Part shown: piece by piece, positions 51,573 through 60,436 of the stretch
Layout of the letters: each line of letters starts with the position of its first letter
How positions within the stretch are numbered: the first letter of the stretch is position 1
NCBI RefSeq assembly: GCF_001718195.1
Contig: NZ_MCNV01000020.1
Coordinates: forward strand, 90,727-154,726
DNA: 64,000 bases
Direction: 5' to 3'
DNA from: Paraburkholderia nodosa
Lineage (GTDB): Bacteria > Pseudomonadota > Gammaproteobacteria > Burkholderiales > Burkholderiaceae
Notes under the pieces: generated by a model
What the model was told of the DNA's origin: nothing
The model's database searches: none
What the model saw: only the letters and a program-made list of their open reading frames with translations
Program-made: the position numbers and the translations under genes

Positions 51573-52687
51573 TAGTCGACTGCGTCATTGAAATGGCACT
51601 GGTCGAATTCGTCGTGATGGATCATCGTATTTCCATTTGATCGGCTTGGGATTCTTGTTGTGCTCGCGGATGTAGCGCATCAGCTTGCGGTCCAAATTCT
51701 TCACCGTGGTGAAGATGCCTCGCGCAATTACATCGCGCTGGATGCGAGAGAACCAGTTTGCCACCTGCTTCAGCCAAGAGGTATAGGTTGGCGTGTAATG
51801 CAACCGCACGTTGCGGTGTTGTCGCAAGAATTTGTGCACGCGCGGTGTCTTGTGGCTGCTGACGTTGTCGCAGATCACATGAATCTCTTGTTTGGGCCGC
51901 TGGCTGGCGATAACGTCGGTGAGGAAGGCCACGAACTGTTCGCTGGTATGGCGCGGTGCGGTCTTGCCGATGACTTCTCCGATTGCCGTATTGAGCGCAG
52001 CGAACAGGCTAAGCGTGCCGTTACGTTTGTATTCGAAGCCATGGCTCTCGGCGCGCCCAGGCGACAGCGGTAGCATCCGATCTTTACGATCCAGAGCTTG
52101 AATTGCCGTCTTCTCGTCCACGCAGAACACCACCGCATGTGCGGGCGGGTTCAGATACAGGCCGATGACGTCTGCAGCCTTGGTCTCGAAGTCAGCGCCG
52201 TTTGAGACCATGTGCGTATCGAGTCGATGGGGGCGCACGCCGTGCTTGCGCCAGATGCGCTGTACCGTCGAGGCGCCTACATCGCCCAGAGCCGCCGCAA
52301 GCTTATAGCTGCTCCAATGCGTCGAGCCGTCCGAGGGCCGGTGCTTAAGCGTGAGATTCAGAACCCGCGCCTCGAGCTTTTCAGGCGGATGCACAGGAAC
52401 TCGTCCCGGATGGCGCGCGTACAGGCCTGCCAACCGCTCCGCCAAAAACCGACTCGACCAACGGGAATGAAGCGCGAGCCACATCGCAGCCGCTGCATGA
52501 TCGCCTCACGTGCTTCGCCTTCATCAAGCATCAAGATCAGCCGTGCACGCCGCGCGTCCGCTGCGCGCACCGTTTGGCTACGAGTTGCTGACAGCAATTG
52601 TTTGCGCTCAAGCGTGGTCAAATTCATCTTTTCCATGCGTTTCATTGAATACCAAATAAGGGGCTTTTTCAATGACGCAATGGACTA
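51573..52687. mobile_element. IS630-family insertion sequence
   Basis: The element spans 51575-52685 (1,111 bp) with flanking TA duplications (51573-51574, 52686-52687), as in IS630/mariner transposition. The terminal inverted repeats share TGCGTCATTGAAA and start GTC at both ends (GTCGACTGCGTCATTGAAA left, GTCCATTGCGTCATTGAAA right on the complement). It contains a single leftward transposase gene, frameshifted. Confidence 0.88.
51585..52636 (-). pseudogene. IS630-type DDE transposase, frameshifted and lacking the catalytic Glu
   Basis: The N-terminal HTH part (MEKMNLTTLERKQLLSATRS to MQRLRCGSRF) and the rest (RWSSRFLAERLAGLYARHPG onward) are in different phases. Loss of one T at about 52470-52480 would join them as CGSRFISRWSSRF. 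The DDE domain has Asp in VVFCVDEKTA and Asp in VICDNVSSH, but the usual SWLNQVENWF is SWLKQVANWF, so the third acidic residue is Ala. The transposase should be inactive on both counts. Confidence 0.82.
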
Positions 52688-52751
52688 GGCTATCAATACG
52701 AGACACGCTGTCCCTGCGAGGCGGCATAACCTGACTGAAGGGGCGAGCATC

Positions 52752-53027
52752 GTGAATCACACAATGGCTTTTTCTGCACTTGGCGTCTGCGCTGCATGCT
52801 TTTCTGCTGCAGCATCAGCGCACGCCTATGTCAGCGTCTATCTCGGTGCTCCGGTCGCTGTGTACCTGGTCCCGCCACCGGTAATCTACGAATCGCCCCC
52901 GATCGTCTATGCGCCCGCATACGGATACGGATATTCGGGCGACAACTGGGAGCGACGTCGCTGGCATGATAACGGCCGTCATCGTGGGTGGTACAAACAT
53001 CACCATGGGGATGATGACGAGCAGTAA
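52752..53027 (+). CDS. Small exported Tyr/Pro/His-rich protein (91 aa)
   Basis: The start is GTG at 52752 (MNHTMAFSALGVCAACFSAA), opening a signal peptide that ends ASAHA. The mature part has a Pro/Val/Tyr section (LVPPPVIYESPPIVYAPAYG), a Gly/Tyr turn and a tail rich in Arg, His and Asp (HNGRHRGWYKHHHGDDDEQ-like), which could bind metal. Such short periplasmic proteins are common in Burkholderiaceae; role unknown. Copper genes lie nearby. Confidence 0.62.
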   Translation: MNHTMAFSALGVCAACFSAAASAHAYVSVYLGAPVAVYLVPPPVIYESPPIVYAPAYGYGYSGDNWERRRWHDNGRHRGWYKHHHGDDDEQ

Positions 53028-53156
53028 TCGCCCCATCCACGTGGATGCAGGTGCAGAATTGCGACCAGGGCAATTGGCAACGCGCCGCCGTGTCGGACGG
53101 CGTAAGCAGGCTAGCGTGCACCACAAAGCTCGATGCAAGGGCCGCAGTATCAGGCG

Positions 53157-53474
53157 TCACAGCGACACCCTCTTCACGGGATCAGGCTCGATGATGCGCG
53201 GCAGCGGAATCAAGCCCAGATAGACGGCCGGCACGTTGGCCGCCAGGCTGTAGAGCTAGCCATTGACCGGGACCGCGAGCATCAGCACGTAGTACAGCAG
53301 ACGCACAACATGCGCCACGATGCGCTGCCAGGCGCAGATGCCGGCAGGTAGCGGAGGCGCCGCATGGCTCGCGCGCCAGAGCATGCGCACCACGGCGAGC
53401 GCGAACACGGTCAGCACATGCAATGCGCGGGTATCGGCGTGCCGAACGAGAAGCCGGCTGAGGCATTCATGCAA
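53157..53474 (-). pseudogene. Cytochrome b561 remnant
   Basis: Read leftward, RHADTRALHVLTVFALAVVR, then MLWRASHAAPPLPAGICAWQ, RIVAHVVRLLYYVLMLAVPV, a TAG at 53256-53258, and LYSLAANVPAVYLGLIPLPR. This is the first half of a YodB/CybB-type cytochrome b561 (H..L.....R..WR...P.PP...W....A...H..LY.L....P..G). A premature stop replaces a codon, the N-terminal helix is incomplete and the second pair of heme-binding helices is gone. Confidence 0.75.
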
Positions 53475-53558
53475 TGCCGAAAACGGTGGGGTAGAAAATC
53501 GTTCGCGGCGATCTTGGCCATACCGAGTGCCCCGATCCGGTCGCGGAATATTTCGAAG

Positions 53559-53864
53559 TCAACTTACGTTCTTATAGCGGAGCCGAAATGCAGATGCGAT
53601 CTCATCAGGTTCTCGAGGAGAAACATCATGATAGATGTCATGATGCGCTCGTGCTCGCCGCCACCACGCTTGGCATTGCTCCGCTGAACTTGGCCCCTGA
53701 AAGGAATTTGCCGTCCGGGAAACCAAGGCAACGATCCCGAATAGAGAAAACGACACGGCGATGCGGCCCGTGCGAACACCGGCAATCCGCACCGCATACG
53801 CAAGCGTTGCAATCACATGGATTACGAATGTAAGCCCGCATATGACCAAAAGCTGCGTGTCCAT
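53559..53864 (-). pseudogene. amj: Truncated Amj-type lipid II flippase
   Basis: The N-terminus MDTQLLVICGLTFVIHVIAT, LAYAVRIAGVRTGRIAVSFS and LVSRTANSFQG is that of Amj (YdaH) lipid II flippases. After about residue 56 the phase is lost and the sequence ends at residue 101, whereas Amj is about 270 residues with several more helices. The remaining stump cannot function. Confidence 0.75.
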
Positions 53865-54097
53865 GTTGTCGCCGCGAGGTTGGCAAGAACCAAAATCTAC
53901 CGGAGTACACCCCGGTCCGATTGTCGGCAATTTTCGCTCACTGATTGTTTGACCGGAAATGGCCGGTTGCCGAAGATCACATTCGAGACTTCTTGAAGGG
54001 CAATCCAAAGCATTTGCTCCCGAATCCGGTATCACCAATGCCAACTTGATGGGCCTCGCCAAGGGGCACTGCGTCAATGCTCAAGCCGACGCAACGG

Positions 54098-54466
54098 CTA
54101 GAGCGGCAATGTCTCGTTGGTGTCGACCGCATTGAGCAGCCTCGCGACGACTTCTCGCGTTTCACTGAGTTCGCGCAGCCGGGTGTCGAGCCTTTCCACT
54201 TCGCCGCGCAGCAACGCGCGCGCTTGAACGCATGGATGAAACACAGGTTTTTCGCCGAGTACGCAAGGCAGCAACAGCCGGATGCTGCTGATCTTCAGTC
54301 CTGCCGCGCTGAGCATGCGAATGCGCTGTGCTGCGTCTACTTCGTTGGAGCCGTAATCGCGATAGCCCGAATCGGTCCTCTTCGGCCTCAGCAGACCTTC
54401 GTGTTCGTAATACCGCAGCATCCGCTCACTGACGCCGGTGCGGCGAGCCAGCTCTCCGATACGCAT
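54098..54466 (-). CDS. MerR family transcriptional regulator (122 aa)
   Basis: The N-terminal HTH and wing are typical: MRIGELARRTGVSERMLRYY, EHEGLLRPKRTDSGYRDYG, then the dimer helix (EVDAAQRIRMLSAAGLKISS). The C-terminal part has one Cys (LLLPCVLG) and one in HPCVQARALL; it is not the CueR/MerR metal loop with certainty. It is divergent from the alpha/beta hydrolase gene, and a MerR-type operator-promoter lies between them, so that gene is its likely target. Confidence 0.92.
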   Translation of the reverse strand: MRIGELARRTGVSERMLRYYEHEGLLRPKRTDSGYRDYGSNEVDAAQRIRMLSAAGLKISSIRLLLPCVLGEKPVFHPCVQARALLRGEVERLDTRLRELSETREVVARLLNAVDTNETLPL

Positions 54467-54487
54467 GACCTCTCCCGAAAGATACGC

Positions 54488-54519
54488 TTGACCTTGACAG
54501 CGGTGTCAAAGTTTAACCT
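54488..54519 (+). promoter_or_regulatory. MerR-type operator within an over-spaced promoter
   Basis: The -35 TTGACC (54488-54493) and a -10-like TAACCT (54514-54519) are separated by 20 bases. Between them sits a dyad CCTTGACA-GCGG-TGTCAAAG (54492-54511). Elongated spacing with a central dyad is the mark of MerR-controlled promoters. Confidence 0.7.
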
Positions 54520-54566
54520 CTTTCGACCGTCGGATTGTGCGACGTTCCATTCGTCAGGGAGCTCTA

Positions 54567-55487
54567 ATGACACCATCGAATGACACGTTTAACGGAACGT
54601 TTCCGTTCGCGCCGCGCTTCAGCAACGTTGGCGGCTTTCGCATGCATTACGTTGATGAGGGACCCGCTGATGGCGATGTTGTCCTGTGCATTCACGGGGA
54701 ACCGACATGGGGCTATCTGTTTCGTGATCTGATCGCCGCACTCGCGGGCGACTACCGTGTGATCGCACCCGATCACATGGGATTCGGCAAGAGCGAAACG
54801 CCGGAACATCGGACGTACTGGCTGCAGGATCATATCGCCAACATTGAAAAGTTCGTGCTCGCCCTAGACTTAAGCGATATCACTCTCGTCATGCACGACT
54901 TCGGCGGCCCCGTCGGCATGGGACTCGCCGCACGGCATCCCGCCCGCATTCGCCGAATCGTCAGCACGAACGGCCCGACGCCGTTCGGCCAAAGCACGTT
55001 ATTCGACCGGCTGAACGCAAATGCTGCAGTCTCACCCTGGTTCCAATGGATCATCCGCGCTGATTCGCAAGGCCGTCTCGAATCCGTGCTGGGCGAACTC
55101 GGCTTCAATATCCTGAGTACCTTGAAGCTCAACGGCTTCGAAAACCACGCGCGTATCGACGATACGTGGCTGCGTGCGTACGGCTCGCGATTCACCGTGC
55201 CAACTGACAGTGCTGGCGCGATAGGCTGGGCAAAGGGTTTCGCGACAGGGGCACATCGTTTCGAAATGCCAGATGCTACGGCACTCGACACGATTCGTTC
55301 AAAACCAGCGCTCGCAATTTGGGGCGAGGCCGATCGCACGCTGGCAGCTGAACATTTTCTGCCGCTGTTCAGCGAGATCTTTCCCATGGCGCCGATTCAC
55401 CGGCTCGCGGGAGTCGGCCATTACTGCTTCGAGGATGCACCGCGAGAGATCGCCGAGCTCATCGCCGCATTCTTGAAGGCCCACTAG
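54567..55487 (+). CDS. Haloalkane dehalogenase-like alpha/beta hydrolase (306 aa)
   Basis: GGGAG precedes ATG 54567. The fold shows the oxyanion segment CIHGEPTWGYLFRD (43-48 HGEPTW, as in DhlA), the nucleophile Asp111 in VMHDFGGPVG, and the catalytic His in GVGHYCFEDAP near the C-terminus. The residue after the nucleophile is Phe112, where haloalkane dehalogenases have the halide-binding Trp, so dehalogenase activity is doubtful; epoxide or ester hydrolysis is an alternative. It is probably induced through the divergent MerR regulator. Confidence 0.88.
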   Translation: MTPSNDTFNGTFPFAPRFSNVGGFRMHYVDEGPADGDVVLCIHGEPTWGYLFRDLIAALAGDYRVIAPDHMGFGKSETPEHRTYWLQDHIANIEKFVLALDLSDITLVMHDFGGPVGMGLAARHPARIRRIVSTNGPTPFGQSTLFDRLNANAAVSPWFQWIIRADSQGRLESVLGELGFNILSTLKLNGFENHARIDDTWLRAYGSRFTVPTDSAGAIGWAKGFATGAHRFEMPDATALDTIRSKPALAIWGEADRTLAAEHFLPLFSEIFPMAPIHRLAGVGHYCFEDAPREIAELIAAFLKAH

Positions 55488-55587
55488 CTCGCGGTCAGCC
55501 GGTTCGCAAAACCGGCTTCCTGCGTCCGGGATCGTGCGCTTCAATTTTTCTCGGCAATCTCGCTGCGGATTGAGTGTCGCAACGTCC

Positions 55588-55845
55588 ATGGAGAACGGCC
55601 AATCGGTGGTGCTATGTAAAGGTCCGTTCCTGGCGTGGTCAGGGATGACCAACCGGACGCCCGCGAGGGACAGGCCGGGCGCCTTGGGGTGAAGGAGAGG
55701 CCCGTGGTACCGTTGAAGCCGGTGTAATGCTGGTGGAGGCAACGAGCCTCAGTTCAAGACCAATACAATACGGAGTGAGGACGTATCGCCGATCGGCCAC
55801 AACCAGTCGACCGACACGGCTGGCTTGCCGCCAGATTCGGGCTAG
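55588..55845 (+). other. Possible remnant of a group II intron 5' region
   Basis: In one phase with two stops the DNA reads KGPFLAWSGMTNRTPARDRP and then NAGGGNEPQFKTNTIRSED. This resembles, from memory, the sequence upstream of the reverse transcriptase in bacterial group II introns (phrases like NAGGGKGPQFKT). No reverse transcriptase follows. Weak evidence; the region otherwise holds no gene. Confidence 0.3.
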
Positions 55846-55860
55846 CCGCGACCTTCTCTG

Positions 55861-56235
55861 CTAGGCCATGACCGTCTCAGCGTGGTGAAAGATTTTTGCG
55901 ACAATCATCCAACGTCCTTCGAACTTCAGCAGATTGAGATTATCGACGAAGATCTTCTCGAAGATGCGAACGCGAACCTGTGCGAACGCAATCTCCGAAG
56001 ACAGGACACCGATCTGCAGAATGTCATCCACGCGCGGTTGCAACATGCTCTTCGGCGGCTTGCGGGTAGCAATCTCCGCGCGATACTGGGCACATGGACG
56101 CAGGTTGAACTCACCGTCTTTCATCGTGAAGAGGGAACTGGCTGGGTGAAATACCAAGTCAAATTTCTCCAGATCGCATTCATACATGACGTCGAAGTAA
56201 ATTTGCAAAGCTTGTTGAATGTTGGCAATTTCCAT
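55861..56235 (-). CDS. SnoaL/NTF2-like (putative lumazine-binding) protein (124 aa)
   Basis: The protein MEIANIQQALQIYFDVMYEC, DLEKFDLVFHPASSLFTMKD and the C-terminal LLKFEGRWMIVAKIFHHAET has the NTF2 fold pattern: a first helix, a cone of beta strands and a final W.I.....H motif. Enzymes of this type can be isomerases or dehydratases, but many are of unknown role. The opposite strand has an equally long frame, which lacks family character. Confidence 0.82.
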   Translation of the reverse strand: MEIANIQQALQIYFDVMYECDLEKFDLVFHPASSLFTMKDGEFNLRPCAQYRAEIATRKPPKSMLQPRVDDILQIGVLSSEIAFAQVRVRIFEKIFVDNLNLLKFEGRWMIVAKIFHHAETVMA

Positions 56236-56391
56236 GTCGCGTGCCTTCCTGCATGAGTGAAGTGTTGTTTCGTGTGCCGCTACGAGCCCAATCCCGCGCG
56301 GACTCGATCAGACTACGGGGCGAGTCCGCGTTGGACGAGAGTGCTAGTATCCACGAATCGAACTCGACAACGTTTCATCAGACGGTGAACT

Positions 56392-57087
56392 ATGGACGAT
56401 ACACCGGATATTCCGCGGGTTGCCAAACTCCTGGCTGACGTGGCGCGCACCAGGATCGTGTGGACATTGATCGATGGATCAGTTCGCGCGGCGGGCGAAT
56501 TGGCGTATCAGGCGGGCATCTCGGCACAATCGTGCAGCGCGCATCTGATGAAGCTGGTCCATGGCGGCCTGCTGGCCGTCGAGGCACAGGGGCGTCATCG
56601 CTACTTTCGGATCGCCAATGCCGAGGTCGCCTGCATGATCGAGAGCATGGCCGCCCTCGCTTCGGGAACGGAGCCAGGCCTGCCACAGTGCCTTCCGTCA
56701 ACGCGTTCGTCGACCGAGGCATTCATGCGTGCCCGAACCTGCTACGACCACTTGGCCGGGGAGATCGCGGTGAGCATACTTGCCTCCATGCAGAAGGCGC
56801 GCTGGTTACGACGCAAGGATGCCGAACTGGTCGCCACCCGGCTCGGTGAGCATCAGCTGCGCGCGCTTGGCGTTGACTTTGATTCGGCGCGAGATGAACG
56901 TCGCGTGTTTGCACGCCCCTGTGCCGATCTTACGCAACGGCGCCCCCATCTCGGTGGTGCACTGGGGGCGCACATGCTCAACCTCTACATTGATCAAAGC
57001 TGGCTCGTGCGCTCACCCAAATCTCGTCTCGTCAGCGTCACGCCAAAGGGAAACGAGATGTTTCGGAAGCTTCTGGAACTCGCATGA
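56392..57087 (+). CDS. ArsR-like winged-helix regulator (231 aa)
   Basis: The N-terminal winged helix (residues 5-80) reads IPRVAKLLADVARTRIVWTL, then AGELAYQAGISAQSCSAHLM, KLVHGGLLAVEAQGRHRYFR, the ArsR/HTH_20 pattern. A longer C-terminal domain follows (ARTCYDHLAGEIAVSILASM, then YIDQSWLVRSPKSRLVSVTP), as in the larger ArsR-type regulators, without an obvious Cys metal site. It faces away from the NTF2-like gene. The target is unknown. Confidence 0.88.
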   Translation: MDDTPDIPRVAKLLADVARTRIVWTLIDGSVRAAGELAYQAGISAQSCSAHLMKLVHGGLLAVEAQGRHRYFRIANAEVACMIESMAALASGTEPGLPQCLPSTRSSTEAFMRARTCYDHLAGEIAVSILASMQKARWLRRKDAELVATRLGEHQLRALGVDFDSARDERRVFARPCADLTQRRPHLGGALGAHMLNLYIDQSWLVRSPKSRLVSVTPKGNEMFRKLLELA

Positions 57088-57368
57088 TCTTTGTGTACTG
57101 TCATATTGTTGACAATTCCGGCTTCCGTGTCCAATGATCGAAACTGGCCGGCTGGCGCCGGCCTTGGACGGCTCAGTTCGACCCTTCAGCGACATCCGCG
57201 ATCCTGAACTCGTCGCCTCCCGAAGGGGGACTCTGCACGAGGAACACGTAGGCAAACGACCGTTTGGTCGATTGAGCGTGAGCATCCAGCCGTCGCACTT
57301 TGACGCTGGCGATCAGTCGCTCGGAGCCTTGATCTCGTCGGTAGCCTCGCCCCTGTCATAGCACACCC

Positions 57369-57911
57369 CTAAGACAGATGTTTGTGGAGGAAGGCGGCAA
57401 CGTCCTTTACCGCAAAGTCGATCTGCGCCGGTTGATCGTAATAGTCGAAATGAGTACCATCCCCCCACGCCAATTCCTTCACTGCCCCCCGGAGCGAGCT
57501 GTAGAACTTCCTGGCCTGCTCAGGGAAGGCGCATCCGTCGGAGTGAACCATGATCGTCGGAACTTTAATGGCCTGCGCCTTGCTCATCGGGTCGAAGTCC
57601 AACCAGGGCCCGTGCGACATCACGGCGAACTCGTTCTTCCACTCTGGGACGCCGCCGCGCGCCTTGTTGAAGTAGTCGTCGTAGTTTCCCTTCGGGTTGT
57701 AATTCAGGGCGCTCGGATCATCCACGCTGTAGGTCGGCACCGTCACCTGCTCTCCGCTCCGCTGGAATCTCAGCTTCGCCTCCGCTGCCGCCGCGCGACG
57801 CCGCGCAATTTCCGCCGTGCCGACAAGACGTTCGTTTAACTCGGGGTCTGGCAGGAATGCAGCGATCGTCGCAAACGCCTTGACGCGAGGATCGTCTGCG
57901 ACAAGGTAAGC
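57369..57911 (-). pseudogene. C-terminal half of an alpha/beta hydrolase
   Basis: Read leftward the frame gives GAYLVADDPRVKAFATIAAF, LPDPELNERLVGTAEIARRR, and after a linker SHGPWLDFDPMSKAQAIKVP, TIMVHSDGCAFPEQARKFY and THFDYYDQPAQIDFAVKDVA. The Asp and His of the triad remain but the nucleophile elbow and the first half of the enzyme are missing, and a stop lies at about 57911. An ATG is absent; (M)TVPTYSV at 57746 is only an internal alternative start. Confidence 0.7.
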
Positions 57912-57917
57912 GCCGTT

Positions 57918-58109
57918 TTAAGAGCGGTAGCGAAGTTGGCGGCATTGCGTAAAGCAAGATGCTGGTATCGTCTCGAGCAAGATGTGATGTGCCTGGCAAT
58001 AGTCCGCTGTTGGATCGAGCCACTCCCTCTTCCAGCGCAGCGCGGACACGTCGGCATCGTTGAGTACCAGGCAGCGGAAACAGTATGGGAGGCGTTGACG
58101 GTTCGTCAT
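57918..58109 (-). pseudogene. TniQ-like zinc-finger fragment
   Basis: The segment NRQRLPYCFRCLVLNDADVS then ALRWKREWLDPTADYCQAHH has the C-x2-C ... W..EW....ADYC..H pattern of the TniQ/TnsD zinc module that guides Tn7/Tn5053-type transposons. Only about 60 residues are present, it joins the hydrolase remnant at 57910, and it overlaps nothing else except the end of an upstream frame. Probably debris of a transposon. Confidence 0.4.
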
Positions 58110-58155
58110 CCAACCAACCGGCGTCCGGATGGATTTCAAGCGGCCATCTTTTAGC

Positions 58156-59727
58156 CTAGGCAACCAGCCGAAAGAACGCAACAGCCTGGTTCAGTTGCTG
58201 GCCCTGATCCTCAAGCGACTTCGACGCGGCCGCCGCTTCCTCGACGAGCGCGGCATTCTGCTGCGTCACTTCGTCCATCTGCGTGATCGCCTGATTGACC
58301 TGCTCGATCCCGCGGCTCTGCTCCGTCGACGCTGCTGCTATTTCCCCCATGATGTCGGTCACCCGCGCCACGGCCTGCGTCACCTCCGCCATCGTCTTTC
58401 CGGCCTCGTGGGCAAGCGATGAGCCGTCATGGATCATCTGAACGGACGCGTTGATGAGATCCTTGATCTCCTTGGCCGCACTGGACGAACGCTGGGCGAG
58501 GCTGCGCACTTCGCTCGCCACCACTGCGAATCCACGTCCCTGCTCGCCTGCGCGGGCTGCCTCAACGGCGGCATTCAACGCAAGGATGTTGGTTTGGAAC
58601 GCGATCCCTTCGATGATCCCGGTGATATCCGCGATCCGAGTAGAACTCGTGCTGATCTCGCTCATCGTGTCGACTACCTTGCCCACAACTTGATTACCCC
58701 GCCCCGCCACTTCGGATGCGTTGGCCGAGAGCGAGCTTGCTTGCTGCGCGTTCTCGGCATTCTGCTTCACCGTCGACGTCAGCTCTTCCATGCTCGCAGC
58801 GGTTTCCTGCAGCGACGCTGCCTGTTCTTCCGTGCGCGAAGACAGATCCGTATTGCCCGACGCGATCTGGCTCGAGCCGGTCGCGATGCTGTCAGCGGAA
58901 GTACGAACCTGACCAATCAGGCGAACGAGACTGGCCTGCATTTCTCCCATCGACGCGAGCACGCTTCCGGCCGGCGCATCCTTCGCGCCTGGCACCGGAC
59001 TCAGGTCGCCGCTGGCGACACGCTGTGTGACCTCACCCAGTTCCACCGGCTCTGCGCCCAGGGCCCGCAGCAGCCCGCGCGTGATGACGAGACCCGCCAC
59101 GACGGCCATCGCGACCGCAGCCAGGCTGATGACAATCAGAAGGTTTCGCTGGCTCGTGAATTGAGCCTGCGATTGCTCGACCATTTGTGCGGCCCGCTGA
59201 CGCGTAAAGTCCGCATAGTCGTTGGAGGCCTTGATCAAGGCCGACAGCAACGGCCTGCATTTGGTGTCGATGTCTGCAATCGCTGCGTCGCGCTGGTTGT
59301 TCACGGCCAGCCGGTCAATCTCCAGAGCGACGGGACGGTAAAGCGATTCGATACGCGGAAGTTCTGCCGCGAGACTGCGTGCCTTGTCACTCATGTCGGA
59401 AGCGCCTGCGACCATGGCATTGAACTTTTCCAGGTTAGCTTCAACTCTGTGTTCCGCATCGAGGACAGCGGCCTTTTCCAGATCGACGTCGGCAGGTGCC
59501 GTGACCAGCACCAGGTTGCGCACCGCGATGGCTCGATCGTCCACGGCGGTGCGAACCGCTTCTGCCATGTCGGCGCGTGCCTTGATACCGCTGATATACC
59601 CAGAAAATCGGTCGTTTGCCTCGTTCAATTGCATCAGCGACAGGCCTGACACGGTCAGCACGATGACGGCCAGAATTCCGAAAGCCCCCGTAAGCTTTGA
59701 CTTCACGGACAGTGTATTCAGAGTCAT
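58156..59727 (-). CDS. Methyl-accepting chemotaxis protein (523 aa)
   Basis: The first membrane helix is residues 12-30 (AFGILAVIVLTVSGLSLM), the periplasmic 4-helix sensor spans about 31-190, the second helix is LLIVISLAAVAMAVVAGLVI (about 195-215), and a HAMP domain follows. The cytoplasmic signalling tip is intact: IIEGIAFQTNILALNAAVEA, then ARAGEQGRGFAVVASEVRSL. Methylation helices flank it. The C-terminus (VAFFRLVA) lacks the CheR-binding pentapeptide. The ligand is unknown. Confidence 0.95.
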   Translation of the reverse strand: MTLNTLSVKSKLTGAFGILAVIVLTVSGLSLMQLNEANDRFSGYISGIKARADMAEAVRTAVDDRAIAVRNLVLVTAPADVDLEKAAVLDAEHRVEANLEKFNAMVAGASDMSDKARSLAAELPRIESLYRPVALEIDRLAVNNQRDAAIADIDTKCRPLLSALIKASNDYADFTRQRAAQMVEQSQAQFTSQRNLLIVISLAAVAMAVVAGLVITRGLLRALGAEPVELGEVTQRVASGDLSPVPGAKDAPAGSVLASMGEMQASLVRLIGQVRTSADSIATGSSQIASGNTDLSSRTEEQAASLQETAASMEELTSTVKQNAENAQQASSLSANASEVAGRGNQVVGKVVDTMSEISTSSTRIADITGIIEGIAFQTNILALNAAVEAARAGEQGRGFAVVASEVRSLAQRSSSAAKEIKDLINASVQMIHDGSSLAHEAGKTMAEVTQAVARVTDIMGEIAAASTEQSRGIEQVNQAITQMDEVTQQNAALVEEAAAASKSLEDQGQQLNQAVAFFRLVA

Positions 59728-60436
59728 CTTTCACTTCCATTTCATCGGAGGGGCACGTAAATGCAGGCGATCGCACTCGCGATGCCCTTGTCAGATAACG
59801 GTATGCGCCCACGCCCCCTAATGCGCTCCGCATATACACTTACGGCGACGGACATACAGAACTGAAGTCCAGATTAGCCCCCATGCTCAATCCGCAAACG
59901 TTGTCTGAATGTTGATTTATTCTATCGACATTATTATTTATCGTTAAAACTGAATTTATCAGACAAATACATTTGACGATTTATCTAACGCTACGCAGAT
60001 TTGTACGTGTTTCGTAACGAGATATTCATAAACACGAAAGCTTGTTTAATGGCCCATTACTGGCCGTCATGCGAACTTTCGCATGCCCAATTTCGGCAAC
60101 GTGTGAAAGCACGTTCGTCGTCGCGCATCGACCGCTCGTCAAGTGTTGGGTGATTACAGCTCTACGTGCCAGACGCTCGTATATGAAGACATCGCCGTCC
60201 GCACAACCCTCCCCGGCGGAAGGCCTGGAGACCTGTTGTGGGTGCATGATGCGCCGGGCCCTCTCGACGAGCTGATTTACGGATCAGCTCGCCGCCCTTG
60301 CTCCGCATAAAACGCCACGAGACCGAGCCGCCAAAACAGGGCGTGGCTTTGTCGGTCCTCTGACAAGTTCATCATAACTCGTCTGGGTCACATTGCCAGG
60401 AATTAAACAATCGCCTTTCTGGTAGCGTCCGGTGTC
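59728..60436. other. AT-rich intergenic region upstream of the chemoreceptor gene
   Basis: This 709-base gap holds a markedly AT-rich stretch at about 59900-60060. No gene was recognised; a 77-codon rightward frame (60042-60275) has no family character and no ribosome binding site. The promoter of the chemoreceptor should lie near 59740-59850. Confidence 0.4.
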
